Shown piece after piece: positions 36,578 through 47,590 of a DNA stretch of 64,000 nucleotides. Both the position numbers and the translations under genes were made by a program. The stretch comes from Pseudoalteromonas haloplanktis ATCC 14393 (lineage in GTDB: Bacteria > Pseudomonadota > Gammaproteobacteria > Enterobacterales > Alteromonadaceae). The stretch is from the NCBI RefSeq assembly GCF_000238355.1, contig NZ_AHCA01000007.1:62001-126000 (forward strand), in the 5' to 3' direction. Under the pieces are notes generated by a model that saw only the letters and a list, made by a program, of their open reading frames with translations, made no database searches and had not been told where the DNA came from. Every line of letters starts with the position of its first letter. Position 1 is the stretch's first letter.

Positions 36578-36971
36578 AGTGTTTCCTTATTGTTATGGGC
36601 GCACAAAATGTGGCCAATTCCACTATACCGTACCCGAGTTTTGTTGCAAAAAAGTTAACTTATTATTTCGTAATCAAGATTGATAATGACTATTTTTGAG
36701 AGGTGATTAGGGTGTTGCGTTAGCAGACGGGCACTGTTTCTAGCTTTTAATCTGTTTTTACTGGTTAATTTATAAATTAAGAACTAAATGGAATAACAAA
36801 GCAGATTCTATTCTTTTTTTATTGGCGCATACCCCGTTATTCTTCACACTCAGAGAAATCTTTAGGGCCTGAGTTATTTGCCTTAAAGTCGACACAAATT
36901 TTAGGCAAAGTGATTGACTGTGAACGGTGATCATTTTGTAGATAACTTTCAGGGTTACGGGGAATTAATTC
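36578..36971. other. 394-bp divergent intergenic region between the nuclease and cysJ
   Basis: Must hold both promoters. A candidate cysJ promoter is TTGACT (36914-36919) with TAGATA (36939-36944), but the 19-bp spacer is long. A short GAATA/TATTC hairpin with a seven-T run near 36790-36825 resembles a terminator but has no gene in front of it. No open reading frame with gene-like features. A CysB site would be expected but I could not identify one. Confidence 0.45.
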
Positions 36972-38780
36972 ATGTTGTTAGGTCAACTCAATGCTGCGGC
37001 AAGTCCACTATCGCAAGAGCAAGTACAGAAGCTACAAGGTTTAGTTGCTGAGCTCAATCCAATTCAGCAAGCATGGGTAAGTGGCTACCTTGCTGCGAAC
37101 GCCAATACGGCAGCTTTAGGTGGCGTTGTTGGTGCTGCGCCAAGTGCAGGTGAGGCCGCTGCGTTGACCATCTTATATGGTTCGCAAACGGGCAATGCTA
37201 AAGGTGTCGCAACGAAACTTAAAGAGCAAGCAGAATCACGTGGTCTTGCGGTCAAGTTGGTTAGCATGTCTGATTACAAACCTACGGCCCTGAAAAAAGA
37301 AAAATTCCTTAGCGTTGTAGTTTCAACTTATGGTGAGGGTGAGCCACCAGAGGATGCAGAAACACTGCATGAGTTTTTAGCAACCAAAAAAGCCCCTAAG
37401 CTCGATGGCGTGAAAATTGCGGTAATTGGTTTGGGCGACTCAAGCTATGAGTTTTTCTGCCAAACAGCAAAAGACTTTGAACAACGCTTAAATAAACTGG
37501 GTGCAGAGACTATTTATCAGCGCGCTGATTTAGATGTTGATTATGATGATGAAGCGGCAACGTGGATCACGGGTGCCCTTGATGCGTTTGAACCTGATTT
37601 AAAAGCACAGCAAGGTGCAACTGCAGGTCAAGTGGTTTCATTTGGTGCACCTGCAACGGCTGCTAGTCAATATACCAAGCAAAACCCATTTGCGGCAGAG
37701 CTGAGCCTAGTACAAAAGATCACAGGCCGTGATTCAACAAAAGACGTGCGTCACGTTGAAATTTCACTAGAAGGTTCAGATATTACCTATACGCCGGGTG
37801 ACTCGCTAGGTGTGTATTTTTTAAATGATGAAGCTTTAGTTGATGAAGTGCTAGAACTTACGCAAATTGATGCGGCAGCTATTGTTAAATTAGGCGAGGA
37901 AGAACTTAGCGTTCGTGATGCTTTAATCGAAAAACTTGAGTTAACTCAATCATACCCAGGCTTTGTTGAAAAGTACGCCGTGGCGACGGGTACACCTGAG
38001 TTATTAAAGCTGGTTGAAGATAAAGCAGCAATGCGTGAATACATTGAGCCTCGCCAAATCTTCGATGTGATCCGCCAAAACCCAGCCAAGCTTGAAGCGC
38101 AAACACTCGTTGATTGTTTACGTAAATTACAAGCGCGTTTGTATTCAATTGCGTCAAGCCAAGCTGAGGTTGAAGACGAAGTTCATTTAACGATTGGCTT
38201 GGTTGAGTTTGAAGCTTTTGGTAGTGAACATTTAGGTGGTTGCTCTGGTTATTTAGCACGTCGCGCTGAAGAAGGCTGTAAAGTAAAAGTATTTAGCGAG
38301 CATAACGATAACTTCCGTTTACCAGCGAACGATGAAACACCGGTGATCATGGTAGGTCCTGGAACGGGTATTGCGCCGTTCCGCGCATTCTTACAAGAGC
38401 GTGATGCCCGTGAAGCATCAGGTAAAAATTGGTTATTCTTTGGTAACCCACATTTTACTCAAGATTTCTTATACCAAGTGGAAATCCAAGGTTACTTAAA
38501 ATCAGGCCTACTGAGTAAAGTTGATGTGGCATTTAGTCGTGACCAAGCTGAGAAAGTTTATGTTCAAGATAAGCTACGTCAAAACAGTAAAGATGTATTT
38601 GCATGGCTAGAAGCGGGCGCGCATTTTTATATTTGTGGTGATGCAAATCGTATGGCGAAAGATGTACATCAAGCTTTGCTTGATATTATCAAAGAAAACA
38701 GCGGTAAAAATGATGAAGACGCTGAGCAGTATTTAAAAGATTTACGTAGCGCAAATCGCTATCAGAAAGACGTGTACTAA
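36972..38780 (+). CDS. cysJ: Sulfite reductase [NADPH] flavoprotein alpha subunit
   Basis: 602 residues (E. coli CysJ 599). Flavodoxin domain (about 65-205) with [14 protein letters not shown] loop, then FAD domain with RLYSIASS and [10 protein letters not shown], and NADPH domain with [18 protein letters not shown] and the C-terminal RYQKDVY that ends all CysJ proteins. It passes electrons from NADPH through FAD and FMN to CysI, in the cytoplasm. Shine-Dalgarno GGGGAA. First gene of cysJ-cysI-cysH. Confidence 0.97.
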   Translation: MLLGQLNAAASPLSQEQVQKLQGLVAELNPIQQAWVSGYLAANANTAALGGVVGAAPSAGEAAALTILYGSQTGNAKGVATKLKEQAESRGLAVKLVSMSDYKPTALKKEKFLSVVVSTYGEGEPPEDAETLHEFLATKKAPKLDGVKIAVIGLGDSSYEFFCQTAKDFEQRLNKLGAETIYQRADLDVDYDDEAATWITGALDAFEPDLKAQQGATAGQVVSFGAPATAASQYTKQNPFAAELSLVQKITGRDSTKDVRHVEISLEGSDITYTPGDSLGVYFLNDEALVDEVLELTQIDAAAIVKLGEEELSVRDALIEKLELTQSYPGFVEKYAVATGTPELLKLVEDKAAMREYIEPRQIFDVIRQNPAKLEAQTLVDCLRKLQARLYSIASSQAEVEDEVHLTIGLVEFEAFGSEHLGGCSGYLARRAEEGCKVKVFSEHNDNFRLPANDETPVIMVGPGTGIAPFRAFLQERDAREASGKNWLFFGNPHFTQDFLYQVEIQGYLKSGLLSKVDVAFSRDQAEKVYVQDKLRQNSKDVFAWLEAGAHFYICGDANRMAKDVHQALLDIIKENSGKNDEDAEQYLKDLRSANRYQKDVY

Positions 38781-38848
38781 ACGTACACGTTGCTTACTTT
38801 ATAAAAGCAAAGCTAACAGCCGTCACTGTAACTAATTTAGGATTTACC

Positions 38849-40546
38849 ATGAGCGAACAAGATAAAAACGTAAAGCTTTCTGATAACGAGCGTTTGAAAA
38901 GAGAAAGTAACTTTTTACGTGGCACAATTGAGCAAGATTTAAAAGACGAGATCACCGGTGGTTTTACTGCGGATAACTTCCAACTGATCCGTTTCCACGG
39001 TATGTATCAACAAGATGACCGTGATATTCGCCCTGAGCGCGCGAAGCAAAAGCTGGAGCCATTACATAATGTAATGCTACGAGCACGTATGCCAGGTGGC
39101 ATCATCAAGCCAGAGCAATGGCTGGCGATTGATAAATTTGCCGATGAAAAAACCAGCTATGGCAGCATTCGTTTAACCACCCGTCAAACGTTTCAGTTTC
39201 ATGGGGTATTAAAGCCAAACATTAAAGGCATGCACCAAATGCTAAATAGTGTGGGCATTGATTCTATCGCGACTGCAGGTGATGTTAACCGAAACGTACT
39301 GTGTACCACTAACCCTGTGGAATCTGAACTTCATCAAGAAGCCTACGAGTGGGCGGCAAAGATCTCTGAGCATTTATTACCAAAAACTAAAGCATACGCT
39401 GAAATTTGGTTAAATGGCGAAAAGGCCGAAACTACTGAAGAGCCTATTTTAGGATCTAACTACTTACCACGTAAGTTTAAAACCACAGTGACCATTCCAC
39501 CGAATAACGAAGTGGATGTACACGCAAATGATTTAAACTTTGTGGCAATTGCTGACAATGGCAAGCTCGTTGGTTTTAACGTGCTGGTTGGTGGTGGTCT
39601 TGCTATGACTCACGGCGATACAGCGACTTATCCTCGTAAAGCAGATGATTTTGGTTTTATACCGCTTGAGCATACGTTAAAAATTGCTGAGCACGTGGTA
39701 TCTGTACAGCGTGATTGGGGTAACCGCTCAAACCGTAAAAATGCAAAGACTAAGTACACATTAGATCGTGTTGGTGCAGATGTATTTAAAGCAGAAGTAG
39801 AAAAACGCGCAGGAGTGACGTTTGCAGACAGTCGTCCGTATGAGTTTACTCATCGAGGTGACCGTATAGGTTGGGTTGAAGGCATTGATGGCAAGCATCA
39901 TTTAACATTATTTATTCAAAGTGGTCGTATTTTAGATTATCCAGGTAAGCCACTTAAAACAGGTTGTCGTAAAATTGCTGAAGTTCACCAAGGTGATATG
40001 CGCATGACGGCAAACCAAAACTTGATCATTGCCGGTGTTCCAGCGGATCAAAAAGCAGTCATTGAAGAAATTGCTCGTAATCATGGCTTGATTGATGATA
40101 ACGATTCAGAGCAACGTAAAAATTCGATGGCCTGTGTGGCCTTGCCAACTTGTCCATTAGCCATGGCAGAAGCTGAGCGTTATTTACCAAGCTTAATTGA
40201 GAAGACAGAAGCTTTACTTGCTAAGCATGGTATTCCTAATGACAGCATAATCATGCGCGTTGTTGGCTGCCCGAATGGTTGTGGTCGTGCAATGTTGGCT
40301 GAGGCGGGTTTAGTTGGTAAAGGACCTGGTAAATATAACGTGTATCTAGGGGGCAACCTTGAAGGCACGCGCATTCCTAAGTTGTATTTAGAAAATGTCG
40401 GTGAAGATGTGTATTTAGAGGCCTTTGACAAATTAATAGGTCAATGGGCAAGCGAGCGTAATGACGGCGAATGTTTTGGTGACTTTGTGATCCGTAAAGG
40501 CATCGTCGCTGAAGTTAAAGTCTCAGTAACCGATTTCCACGCATAA
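38849..40546 (+). CDS. cysI: Sulfite reductase hemoprotein beta subunit
   Basis: 565 residues (E. coli CysI about 570). It has the two nitrite/sulfite reductase repeats, [10 protein letters not shown] near the N-terminus and the siroheme/4Fe-4S cysteine pattern: [15 protein letters not shown] and [12 protein letters not shown] (C-x-x-x-C). It reduces sulfite to sulfide with six electrons from CysJ. It lies 68 bp after cysJ, with a GATTTACC leader and weak Shine-Dalgarno (TAGGA). Confidence 0.97.
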   Translation: MSEQDKNVKLSDNERLKRESNFLRGTIEQDLKDEITGGFTADNFQLIRFHGMYQQDDRDIRPERAKQKLEPLHNVMLRARMPGGIIKPEQWLAIDKFADEKTSYGSIRLTTRQTFQFHGVLKPNIKGMHQMLNSVGIDSIATAGDVNRNVLCTTNPVESELHQEAYEWAAKISEHLLPKTKAYAEIWLNGEKAETTEEPILGSNYLPRKFKTTVTIPPNNEVDVHANDLNFVAIADNGKLVGFNVLVGGGLAMTHGDTATYPRKADDFGFIPLEHTLKIAEHVVSVQRDWGNRSNRKNAKTKYTLDRVGADVFKAEVEKRAGVTFADSRPYEFTHRGDRIGWVEGIDGKHHLTLFIQSGRILDYPGKPLKTGCRKIAEVHQGDMRMTANQNLIIAGVPADQKAVIEEIARNHGLIDDNDSEQRKNSMACVALPTCPLAMAEAERYLPSLIEKTEALLAKHGIPNDSIIMRVVGCPNGCGRAMLAEAGLVGKGPGKYNVYLGGNLEGTRIPKLYLENVGEDVYLEAFDKLIGQWASERNDGECFGDFVIRKGIVAEVKVSVTDFHA

Positions 40547-40551
40547 TTTAA

Positions 40552-40572
40552 AACCAGTGCAAAGCACTGGTT
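40552..40572 (+). promoter_or_regulatory. Perfect 9-bp hairpin between cysI and cysH
   Basis: AACCAGTGC and GCACTGGTT enclose an AAA loop. There is no T-run, and the stem abuts the cysH Shine-Dalgarno (TTAAGG at 40571-40576). It may stabilise the upstream cysJI message or modulate cysH translation; not a clear terminator. Confidence 0.65.
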
Positions 40573-40589
40573 AAGGTTTGGAATTTACT

Positions 40590-41330
40590 ATGAGTGAATT
40601 TAAAAACATATTACAGCTAGATAAAGAAAGCCAAGCAGCATTGCTTGCTGATGCTAACGGCGTATTGAAAGATATGAGTGCCGAGCAGCGTGTAGCGTGG
40701 GCGCTTGAGAATTTGCCTGATACACAGTTTTTATCATCAAGCTTTGGTATTCAAGCAGCGGTGATGTTGCATTTAGTAACCTCGCTAAAACCTGATATTC
40801 CTGTGGTACTTACCGATACGGGCTATTTGTTTCCAGAGACTTATCAGTTTATTGAGCAATTAACCGAACGTTTATCACTTAATTTAAAAGTGTATAAATC
40901 GCACCTTAGTCCAGCATGGCAAGAAGCTAAGTTTGGTAAATTGTGGGAGCAAGGTGAGGCGGGTATAAAGCAATATAATCAGCTTAATAAAGTTGAGCCT
41001 ATGACCCGTGCTTTAAAAGAGATTGATGCAGGAACTTGGTTTAGTGGTTTACGCCGCGATCAAGCGTCTACGCGTGCTGACAAACAAATTGTTGAGATCA
41101 GCCGTGGTACAGTTAAAGTTTATCCAATTATTGAATGGACTAATCGTGATGTATATCAATATTTAACTAAGCATGATTTACCGTATCATCCGCTTTGGGA
41201 GCAAGGCTATGTGTCTATGGGTGATGTTCATACCACGCGTAAATTAGAGCCGGGCATGACCGAAGAAGAAACCCGCTTTTTTGGCTTAAACCGCGAGTGT
41301 GGCTTGCATATTGATGGTGATGGCATTTAG
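40590..41330 (+). CDS. cysH: Phosphoadenylyl-sulfate reductase (thioredoxin)
   Basis: 246 residues from ATG 40590 (E. coli CysH 244); a TTG 12 bp upstream is not needed. [14 protein letters not shown] (P-loop-like), [29 protein letters not shown] and the C-terminal ECGLH with the catalytic Cys are intact. The extra CC...CxxC pairs of 4Fe-4S APS reductases are absent, so it should use PAPS. It supplies sulfite to CysJI. A terminator follows. Confidence 0.96.
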   Translation: MSEFKNILQLDKESQAALLADANGVLKDMSAEQRVAWALENLPDTQFLSSSFGIQAAVMLHLVTSLKPDIPVVLTDTGYLFPETYQFIEQLTERLSLNLKVYKSHLSPAWQEAKFGKLWEQGEAGIKQYNQLNKVEPMTRALKEIDAGTWFSGLRRDQASTRADKQIVEISRGTVKVYPIIEWTNRDVYQYLTKHDLPYHPLWEQGYVSMGDVHTTRKLEPGMTEEETRFFGLNRECGLHIDGDGI

Positions 41331-41359
41331 CCTCAAGCACAGCTCTATAACGATTATCG

Positions 41360-41388
41360 AAACGCAGCCTAGCTGCGTTTTCTATTTT
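41360..41388 (+). terminator. Rho-independent terminator of cysJIH
   Basis: AAACGCAGC pairs with GCTGCGTTT (9 bp, CTA loop), followed by TCTATTTTT. Confidence 0.85.
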
Positions 41389-41429
41389 TGACTACAATTA
41401 ATCATTATAAATTCATGCTCACGTATTTT

Positions 41430-42167
41430 ATGAAACCGTTTTGTGCAATTTTCTTTTGGCTTTTTTCTAGCAGCCTTTTTGCCGATAGCCTTCGCATTGC
41501 GTTACCCGATGAAGATTATCCCCCTTATCATTTTGTGGATGCGCAACATAAAGGTATTTTAAATGACGTCATTACATTATTTTCGACAACAACGGGCACT
41601 CAGATTGACTATACCTTCGTACCTGAAATGCGATCAGCAAAAATGGTGCAACGAGGTGAGGTTGATGCTCGGATGGAATCTGAAGTGTGGCTGTCTAGTC
41701 ATGAGCCATATTATTGGAGTCAAGAAATTGTGCGAATCGAAGATGTAATGGTTGTTGCACAAGGTGCTAAACTTATCGATCTTCAGCAACTGGATAACCT
41801 AAAAAGTGGTGTTTTACTTGGCCGTTTTGGTTATGTTTATCCAACATTTGAGTTGTTAGTAAAGAATAAAGTATTACATCGTGAAAACTATTATTCAGAT
41901 CTAGCTATGTTGCAAAGTTTGTATAGAGATACACATGCTGGTAGGCGTTTTGCTGTGATGTCGAGATCACAAATCGATTGGTATGTACGCCAGTATCCAG
42001 AATTATCTGCTTTGGTTGTCAGTAATGAAAACGTAGGTAAGGCGCCACTACAACTACAGTTTTCTTATAATTCTCGGGGTAAGAAATACGCAAAAGAATT
42101 TAATGATTTTTTACAGAGGTTGAAAGATAGTGGCGAGCTAGCTAGAATCATAGCTCGCTATCAATGA
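41430..42167 (+). CDS. Periplasmic solute-binding-like protein (family 3)
   Basis: 245 residues from ATG 41430; ATG 41415 or TTG 41388 are also possible but the signal peptide (FCAIFFWLFSSSLFA) fits the 41430 start. The mature part begins DSLRIALPDEDYPPYHFVD and continues GILNDVITLF and a C-terminal LKDSGELARIIARY, the pattern of extracellular solute-binding proteins family 3. No ABC permease genes are near, so it may be an orphan sensor-type binding protein, common in this group. The ligand is unknown. Confidence 0.8.
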   Translation: MKPFCAIFFWLFSSSLFADSLRIALPDEDYPPYHFVDAQHKGILNDVITLFSTTTGTQIDYTFVPEMRSAKMVQRGEVDARMESEVWLSSHEPYYWSQEIVRIEDVMVVAQGAKLIDLQQLDNLKSGVLLGRFGYVYPTFELLVKNKVLHRENYYSDLAMLQSLYRDTHAGRRFAVMSRSQIDWYVRQYPELSALVVSNENVGKAPLQLQFSYNSRGKKYAKEFNDFLQRLKDSGELARIIARYQ

Positions 42168-42201
42168 TAGTGATGGAGATTTTTAACTCAAAGGATTGAA
42201 A

Positions 42202-42729
42202 ATGAAGTACTTTTCGTATTTAGTAATTATGATATTGCTAATTAGTGTTGCAGCATTATTTTATTTACAACGCCCTGATGGTCAACCATGGTTAACGAGT
42301 GATGAAATAACTCGTCAATCTCGTGAGATAAAAGAGCAAGTCGTTGGATTATCTACTGACACGTTTGCTCACGCTGTTAAGACCGTCAGTGATACCAGCA
42401 AAAAAGTCGCCGCGTCAATCACTTCGAATAGTTCATCTGAGGCTATTGTCATTTATAAATGGCAAGATAAACAAGGACAGTGGCATTATTCAGATAACCC
42501 TAACCCTGATGGCAACAGCCAGCAAATGTTACTCGACCCGAGCGATATTACGGTTGTTGCAGCCGAAGATACCGCGATTCTCAAAGGTAGTGCTAAAGCA
42601 GCACCTGATATGCCGCTTACGCCAAGTGGGGTATATGACCCTTTAGTGATAAAAAAGCTATTTGAAGATGCAGAGCAGGCAAAGAGTGCGTTAGAGCAGC
42701 GCACAAAGGCGTTGGAAGCGGCTCAGTAA
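42202..42729 (+). CDS. DUF4124-domain protein, membrane-anchored
   Basis: 175 residues from ATG 42202, with AAGGA six bases upstream. A single N-terminal hydrophobic segment (LVIMILLISVAALFYL) anchors it, and a central DUF4124 motif (IYKWQDKQGQWHYSDNPN, about 90-108) is followed by a helical tail (FEDAEQAKSALEQRTKALEAA). DUF4124 proteins are common gammaproteobacterial envelope proteins of unknown role. A second DUF4124 gene lies next to glnA in this window. Confidence 0.8.
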   Translation: MKYFSYLVIMILLISVAALFYLQRPDGQPWLTSDEITRQSREIKEQVVGLSTDTFAHAVKTVSDTSKKVAASITSNSSSEAIVIYKWQDKQGQWHYSDNPNPDGNSQQMLLDPSDITVVAAEDTAILKGSAKAAPDMPLTPSGVYDPLVIKKLFEDAEQAKSALEQRTKALEAAQ

Positions 42730-42757
42730 TAAACCTTTTTACAGCTTTATGAGCGTT

Positions 42758-43012
42758 TTATTGTGTATGCTGATCGTGTTCGGCTTCCATTTTCATCAGC
42801 ACAATCGTGAGATAAATTTTAGTCGGTAATGAACATAAAATTCCAACAGCAATAAAAACTGCACCGATCATAATGCTATGGATACTATTTTGTTGAGCAA
42901 AAATATCTGAAACTAGCAAATAATGCCCTGTTAAAATCAGTGTAATGCCGAGAGCTATAAAAATTTTTAAAACTCTTATGATTTTTTGCTCTGTCATACT
43001 TTGCTCAGTCAT
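42758..43012 (-). CDS. Small membrane protein, unknown
   Basis: 84 residues from ATG 43012, supported by AGGTG six bases upstream; an in-frame ATG at 43021 lies between that Shine-Dalgarno and the start. Two membrane segments (about 18-36 and 46-68) with a charged Met/His/Gln-rich tail. Convergent with the DUF4124 gene. No family recognised. Confidence 0.65.
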   Translation of the reverse strand: MTEQSMTEQKIIRVLKIFIALGITLILTGHYLLVSDIFAQQNSIHSIMIGAVFIAVGILCSLPTKIYLTIVLMKMEAEHDQHTQ

Positions 43013-43103
43013 AGAATGCACCTATTAGTGGTTAAGCTGAACTGAAGTTAATTAACAACATTAAGTATAGGTAATAAGTGGCGGGGTAGAATTGTTTTAC
43101 ATC

Positions 43104-43143
43104 AAAAAAAAGAGGGCTAAGCAAATTAAATCTGCAAAGCCCT
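43104..43143 (-). terminator. Rho-independent terminator of acnA
   Basis: On the minus strand AGGGCT (plus 43138-43143) pairs with AGCCCT (plus 43113-43118), with additional TTGCA/TGC pairing, and is followed by eight T. It lies 10 bp after the acnA stop. Confidence 0.85.
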
Positions 43144-43152
43144 AACTCGTTA

Positions 43153-45900
43153 TTAGTTACTGAGCATATTACGCAAGACGTATTGTAAAATGCCGCCGTG
43201 CTTGTAGTAATCCCACTCTTTAGGGGTATCGATTCGAACATCGGCGCTAAAGCTAACTTGTTTACCTTCGCTGTTGGTAGCAATCACGCTCACTTCTGCG
43301 GTTTTGTCATACAAGCCATCAATGTCAAATTGCTCTTGACCAGTCAAACCAAGGGATTCATGACTTTCACCATCTTTAAATTGTAGCGGTAATACACCCA
43401 TACCAATTAGATTAGAGCGGTGAATGCGTTCATAGCTTTGTGCGATGACAGCTTTAACACCAAGTAATAGCGAGCCTTTTGCTGCCCAGTCGCGAGAAGA
43501 GCCAGTACCATATTCAGCACCTGCAAGTATAACTAATGGCGTGCCTTGTTGTTGATAAGCCATCGCCGCATCATAAATACTAGCAAGTTCATCCTCAGGT
43601 TGTGTGCGAGTTACACCACCTTCAGTGCCAGGGGCTAATAAGTTTTTCAATCTTACGTTAGCGAATGTACCGCGCATCATGACTTCGTGATTACCACGAC
43701 GTGAACCGTAAGAGTTGAATTGTGCCTTCTCGACACCATGTTCTTGCAAGTAGAGACCGGCGGGGGCATCAGCTTTTATAGCTCCTGCTGGGGAGATATG
43801 GTCAGTAGTAACAGAGTCGCCAAGTTTTGCTAAACAGCGTGCGCCGTTAATTGCGGGGATCCCAGGTGGCTCTACTGTCATACCATCAAAAAAGGGCGCT
43901 TTTTTGATATAAGTGGAAGCGTCATTCCAATCATACAGTTTGCCATCGGGAATTTTAATTTGTTGCCAGCGATCATCACCCTTGTAGACATTACCATAAC
44001 TTGAAGCAAACATTTCTTTAGTGACGGTTTTTTTCACTAGTTCATTTACTTCACTTACTGTAGGCCAGATGTTTTTTAGGTAAATATCGTTGCCGTTAGC
44101 ATCTTGCGCCAATGGCTCGTTATACACATCTATATCAGTGCGTCCAGCAATTGCGTACGCAACAACCAATGGCGGTGAGGCTAAAAAGTTCATTTTTACA
44201 TCTTGGTGAATACGTCCTTCAAAATTACGGTTACCTGATAAGATAGAACTGACTACCAGTTTATGCTTTTGGATCGCATCAGATATTTCATCCGCAAGTG
44301 GGCCTGAGTTACCGATACAGGTTGTGCAACCATAACCTACCAAGTTAAAGCCAAGAGCATCTAAATCATCCATTAGGCCTGCTCTTTCTAAGTAGTCAGT
44401 GACCACTTGTGAGCCTGGCGCCAGTGATGTTTTTACCCAAGGTTTTACACTAATTCCTAACTGACGCGCTTTTTGCGCTACTAAACCTGCGGCTAAAACC
44501 ACGCTAGGGTTGGAGGTGTTAGTACAGCTAGTAATAGCTGCAATCACACACGCGCCATCTTTAAGCTCAAATTCTTGGTCTTTAAAATTAACCTTTGCAG
44601 CGCCCATAAATTGCGCTTCGTTGACTGGTTCGTCTGGGTTCGTGGCAGGACCTTCGCTTTCAATGCGTGCTTGTTGTTCGTCACTGTTATCACGTTTAGC
44701 TAAGCGCTCATCTTGAAAGGTTTTTAAATGCTTGGTAATGATGTTGCCAGCTTGATCTAATGCAATTCTGTCTTGTGGGCGTTTTGGCCCCGCTAGGCTT
44801 GGCACCACATCGCTGAGGTTTAACTCAAGTTTATCGGTGTAATTAGCCTCATCACCATCGTTACGCCATAGCCCTTGATGTTTGGCGTAGTCTTCAATCA
44901 GTTTTAGCTGCTCTTCATCACGATTAGTTAAGCGCAGGTAACTAATGGTTTCATCATCGATAGGGAAAATACCACAGGTTGCACCATATTCGGGGGCCAT
45001 GTTTGCTATGGTTGCCCGATCGGCTAATGGTAGATCAGCAAGGCCATCACCATAAAATTCAACAAACTTACCCACTACACCATGTTTGCGCAGTATCTCT
45101 GTTACTGTAAGTACTAAATCGGTCGCAGTAGTGCCTTCAGCTAAACGGCCACTGAGCTTCATACCCACAACCTGTGGGATCAGTAAGCTAATAGGCTGAC
45201 CCAGCATTGCAGCTTCGGCTTCAATGCCACCGACACCCCAACCAAGTACGCCCAGGCCATTGATCATAGTAGTATGAGAGTCAGTACCGACCAATGTATC
45301 TGGGTAAGCAAATTTTTGGCCGTTGCGCTCTTCATTAAATACTACGCGGGCTAAATACTCTAAGTTAACTTGGTGAACAATACCGGTAGCGGGGGGGACT
45401 ACTTTTAAATTATCAAAAGCGGTTTGACCCCAACGTAAAAACTCGTAGCGTTCTTTATTGCGCTCATATTCTAACTTAGCATTTAAATCAAACGAGCCAT
45501 CATTACCATAGCCATCTACTTGAACAGAATGGTCAATGACTAGCTCAGCAGGCGAGAGTGGATTTATTTTTGCGGGATCGCCACCGAGTTTTTCCATAGC
45601 GTCGCGCATTGCGGCTAAATCAACGATTGCGGGTACACCTGTAAAGTCTTGCATAACTACACGCGCTGGCGTAAATGCTACTTCGGCGGTAGGTTTGGCT
45701 TGCGGATCCCACTCTAATAATGCATCGATATCTTGTGCTTTAATATTAACGCCATCTTCATTGCGCAATAGGTTTTCAAGTAGAATTTTCAACGAGAACG
45801 GCAATCGTTTGGCTTTATCGCCTAACCCTTGTAGTGAATGAATATGAAACTGCTCGCCATTAATTGTGAGCTGTTTTTGGGTATCAAAACTATTATTCAT
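43153..45900 (-). CDS. acnA: Aconitate hydratase A
   Basis: 915 residues (E. coli AcnA 891). [55 protein letters not shown] and [17 protein letters not shown] are typical; the 4Fe-4S cysteines are in [12 protein letters not shown] and [12 protein letters not shown], and the swivelling domain has [16 protein letters not shown] and [13 protein letters not shown]. It converts citrate to isocitrate in the TCA cycle. AcnD (methylcitrate pathway) is the alternative, but no prp genes are adjacent, and AcnA-like sequence is the better fit. GGGGCAC upstream of the ATG acts as Shine-Dalgarno. Confidence 0.94.
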   Translation of the reverse strand: MNNSFDTQKQLTINGEQFHIHSLQGLGDKAKRLPFSLKILLENLLRNEDGVNIKAQDIDALLEWDPQAKPTAEVAFTPARVVMQDFTGVPAIVDLAAMRDAMEKLGGDPAKINPLSPAELVIDHSVQVDGYGNDGSFDLNAKLEYERNKERYEFLRWGQTAFDNLKVVPPATGIVHQVNLEYLARVVFNEERNGQKFAYPDTLVGTDSHTTMINGLGVLGWGVGGIEAEAAMLGQPISLLIPQVVGMKLSGRLAEGTTATDLVLTVTEILRKHGVVGKFVEFYGDGLADLPLADRATIANMAPEYGATCGIFPIDDETISYLRLTNRDEEQLKLIEDYAKHQGLWRNDGDEANYTDKLELNLSDVVPSLAGPKRPQDRIALDQAGNIITKHLKTFQDERLAKRDNSDEQQARIESEGPATNPDEPVNEAQFMGAAKVNFKDQEFELKDGACVIAAITSCTNTSNPSVVLAAGLVAQKARQLGISVKPWVKTSLAPGSQVVTDYLERAGLMDDLDALGFNLVGYGCTTCIGNSGPLADEISDAIQKHKLVVSSILSGNRNFEGRIHQDVKMNFLASPPLVVAYAIAGRTDIDVYNEPLAQDANGNDIYLKNIWPTVSEVNELVKKTVTKEMFASSYGNVYKGDDRWQQIKIPDGKLYDWNDASTYIKKAPFFDGMTVEPPGIPAINGARCLAKLGDSVTTDHISPAGAIKADAPAGLYLQEHGVEKAQFNSYGSRRGNHEVMMRGTFANVRLKNLLAPGTEGGVTRTQPEDELASIYDAAMAYQQQGTPLVILAGAEYGTGSSRDWAAKGSLLLGVKAVIAQSYERIHRSNLIGMGVLPLQFKDGESHESLGLTGQEQFDIDGLYDKTAEVSVIATNSEGKQVSFSADVRIDTPKEWDYYKHGGILQYVLRNMLSN

Positions 45901-46096
45901 TATGTGCCCCTTTACTAAATTAAAATGAGTGGAAAAACCTCTAATGTTTATAGGTTTGCAAACTGCATACCAAGGTCGAATATTTAAAAGTGATGTGCTT
46001 TTTTTATACAGTTATTGTAGTAGAGATGCGATTTAAAGGTAAAAAATCAAGGGGAAGTTTTTATTGGGCCAAAACTAATATTGGCCCAAGTATGAA

Positions 46097-46525
46097 TTAA
46101 TTTAACCAGTGTTGCAGCTTGCCTCGATGGCTAAGGTGCAATAATAAAATCGCGATGATTATCACCAGCAGTGGCATAAAGACAGCACTTGCACCGAGTA
46201 GTTCGATACTGTTAATAATGATGAAATTATAAAATTGTTGGATCAAAATTGCGATTAAAGACAGCGTAAAACAGGTTCGTGCAACGGCTTTTTTAAGTAA
46301 CAAAAAAATACAGCCTAATGTGCCACCAAAAACGGCTACAGCAAATGCCAAAGTTGCCCACAGAGGGGTATTTGAATAGGCAGCTTGTTGATCTGCAGGA
46401 AGTTTACTAATCATCTCAGGGGTCATAAGCAGCTGCATAATAAACGCAATCACCCCAAGTAAATTCCAAACTAATGCGGCCCAAGCAACGCTTTTAAGCC
46501 AGCTAGGAGCTGTTGAAGTCGTCAT
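46097..46525 (-). CDS. Four-helix integral membrane protein, unknown
   Basis: 142 residues with four membrane segments (about 12-32, 52-75, 82-105, 112-132). The N-terminus (APSWLKSVAWAALVWNLLGV) and the pattern resemble a family of small inner membrane proteins found in marine gammaproteobacteria and sometimes labelled sugar transporters without evidence. No motif gives a function. The gene stands alone. Confidence 0.75.
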   Translation of the reverse strand: MTTSTAPSWLKSVAWAALVWNLLGVIAFIMQLLMTPEMISKLPADQQAAYSNTPLWATLAFAVAVFGGTLGCIFLLLKKAVARTCFTLSLIAILIQQFYNFIIINSIELLGASAVFMPLLVIIIAILLLHLSHRGKLQHWLN

Positions 46526-46600
46526 AAATATTTTCTAATTGTTATTGTTCAGAAAGTAATTAAAGACGACCTTAATACGTTTTACAAGTTAGGTTGGTGA

Positions 46601-46984
46601 TTAACCAAATGAAATCGGACGACGGCCCGTTTTTTCATCTACTTTCGGCTTTTTAGTTCGTTTACGTTTGTTTTTAGGTGCCGCTGGTGTTTCTTGCACA
46701 GGGCTTTTTGCACTTTCAGATTGAGTATTTTCCACAGGGCGCTGTGCCGGTGTTGCATCTTCACTTAGCGTTAATTGAAATAACTCACCATCAAATTCAA
46801 GCACATCACCACTGTATAATTTTTTCCGTTTGATTGTACAAATTTCATGGTTAACACCCACATAACCTTCAGTGATGAGGTTTTTTGCTTGGCCGCCACC
46901 TTCAACTAAATCAAGAACTTTTAAAAGTTTACATAACTCAATCGGTTCTTCTTCTAATTCAATTTCAATGTATTCGTCGTTCAT
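46601..46984 (-). CDS. S4-domain RNA-binding protein (YbcJ-like) with basic tail
   Basis: 127 residues from ATG 46984; an ATG 12 bp upstream is also possible and no Shine-Dalgarno decides. The S4 domain (about 10-75: LCKLLKVLDLVEGGGQAKNL, EGYVGVNHEICTIKRKKLYSGD) matches small YbcJ-type proteins. A C-terminal tail of about 50 residues is Pro/Lys/Arg-rich (KNKRKRTKKPK), likely disordered and RNA-contacting; YbcJ itself lacks it. The acidic N-terminus (YIEIELEEEPIE) is also distinctive. Confidence 0.82.
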   Translation of the reverse strand: MNDEYIEIELEEEPIELCKLLKVLDLVEGGGQAKNLITEGYVGVNHEICTIKRKKLYSGDVLEFDGELFQLTLSEDATPAQRPVENTQSESAKSPVQETPAAPKNKRKRTKKPKVDEKTGRRPISFG

Positions 46985-47247
46985 GTTTGATCTCATTAAG
47001 GTAGGGCATAGCCTGTAGTATAAAGGCTTAGCGCGAATTTTGCATCAAGCACTATAAAGTCTACTAGGGATTAAATAAATTTAATCAGGCACATTTTTGT
47101 ATTTCTCGCTGCCTTTAAAAAAACTGCAGTAATTGCAGTGTAAGCTGCCCCCGTGAAATCTGGCTTGTTATTTGCCATAAGTGATGAAAATCAATAACCG
47201 CTAGATACAGTAACTTAAGTGCTAAGGCACTGACAATGGAGTAGAAG

Positions 47248-47535
47248 ATGGGCGTAAGATTAGCAATGAGAAAAGAGTTAATGGGTTTGAATAACTCAGA
47301 TATGTTAACTGCTGATGATGTCAGAGCGCACCTAACCGAACAGGTAAAACAACAGCCACATAATACGCAAAAAGGCTTTTCGGTAATTTCAAAGTTTAAT
47401 GATAACCACAGCCAGTTGCTCAGTGGCGATAGCAACCGAGAGCGTTTACTGGAATTTCAACGTCATCGTTTATTTAAAGATGTGCTTTACACCAGGAAAA
47501 GCGTTGATGCTTGGCTAAATAGCCAAATAAATTAA
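47248..47535 (+). CDS. Hypothetical protein
   Basis: 95 residues, soluble and polar (QQPHNTQKGFSVISKFNDN), no signal peptide. GGAG precedes the ATG by seven bases, supporting a real gene. No recognised domain; the C-terminal LLEFQRHRLFKDVLYTRKSV is helical and basic. It lies just upstream of a lipoprotein gene in the same direction. Confidence 0.65.
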   Translation: MGVRLAMRKELMGLNNSDMLTADDVRAHLTEQVKQQPHNTQKGFSVISKFNDNHSQLLSGDSNRERLLEFQRHRLFKDVLYTRKSVDAWLNSQIN

Positions 47536-47590
47536 GTTGCTATAATAGGGCACCTCTAATAGACTACACTTGTAATCATTTGGAGGTGCT

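Noticed and set aside
36780..36830. Terminator-like hairpin plus T-run upstream of cysJ as evidence for a small RNA
   Set aside because: The stem is only 5 bp with a long loop, and no promoter or conserved sequence precedes it.
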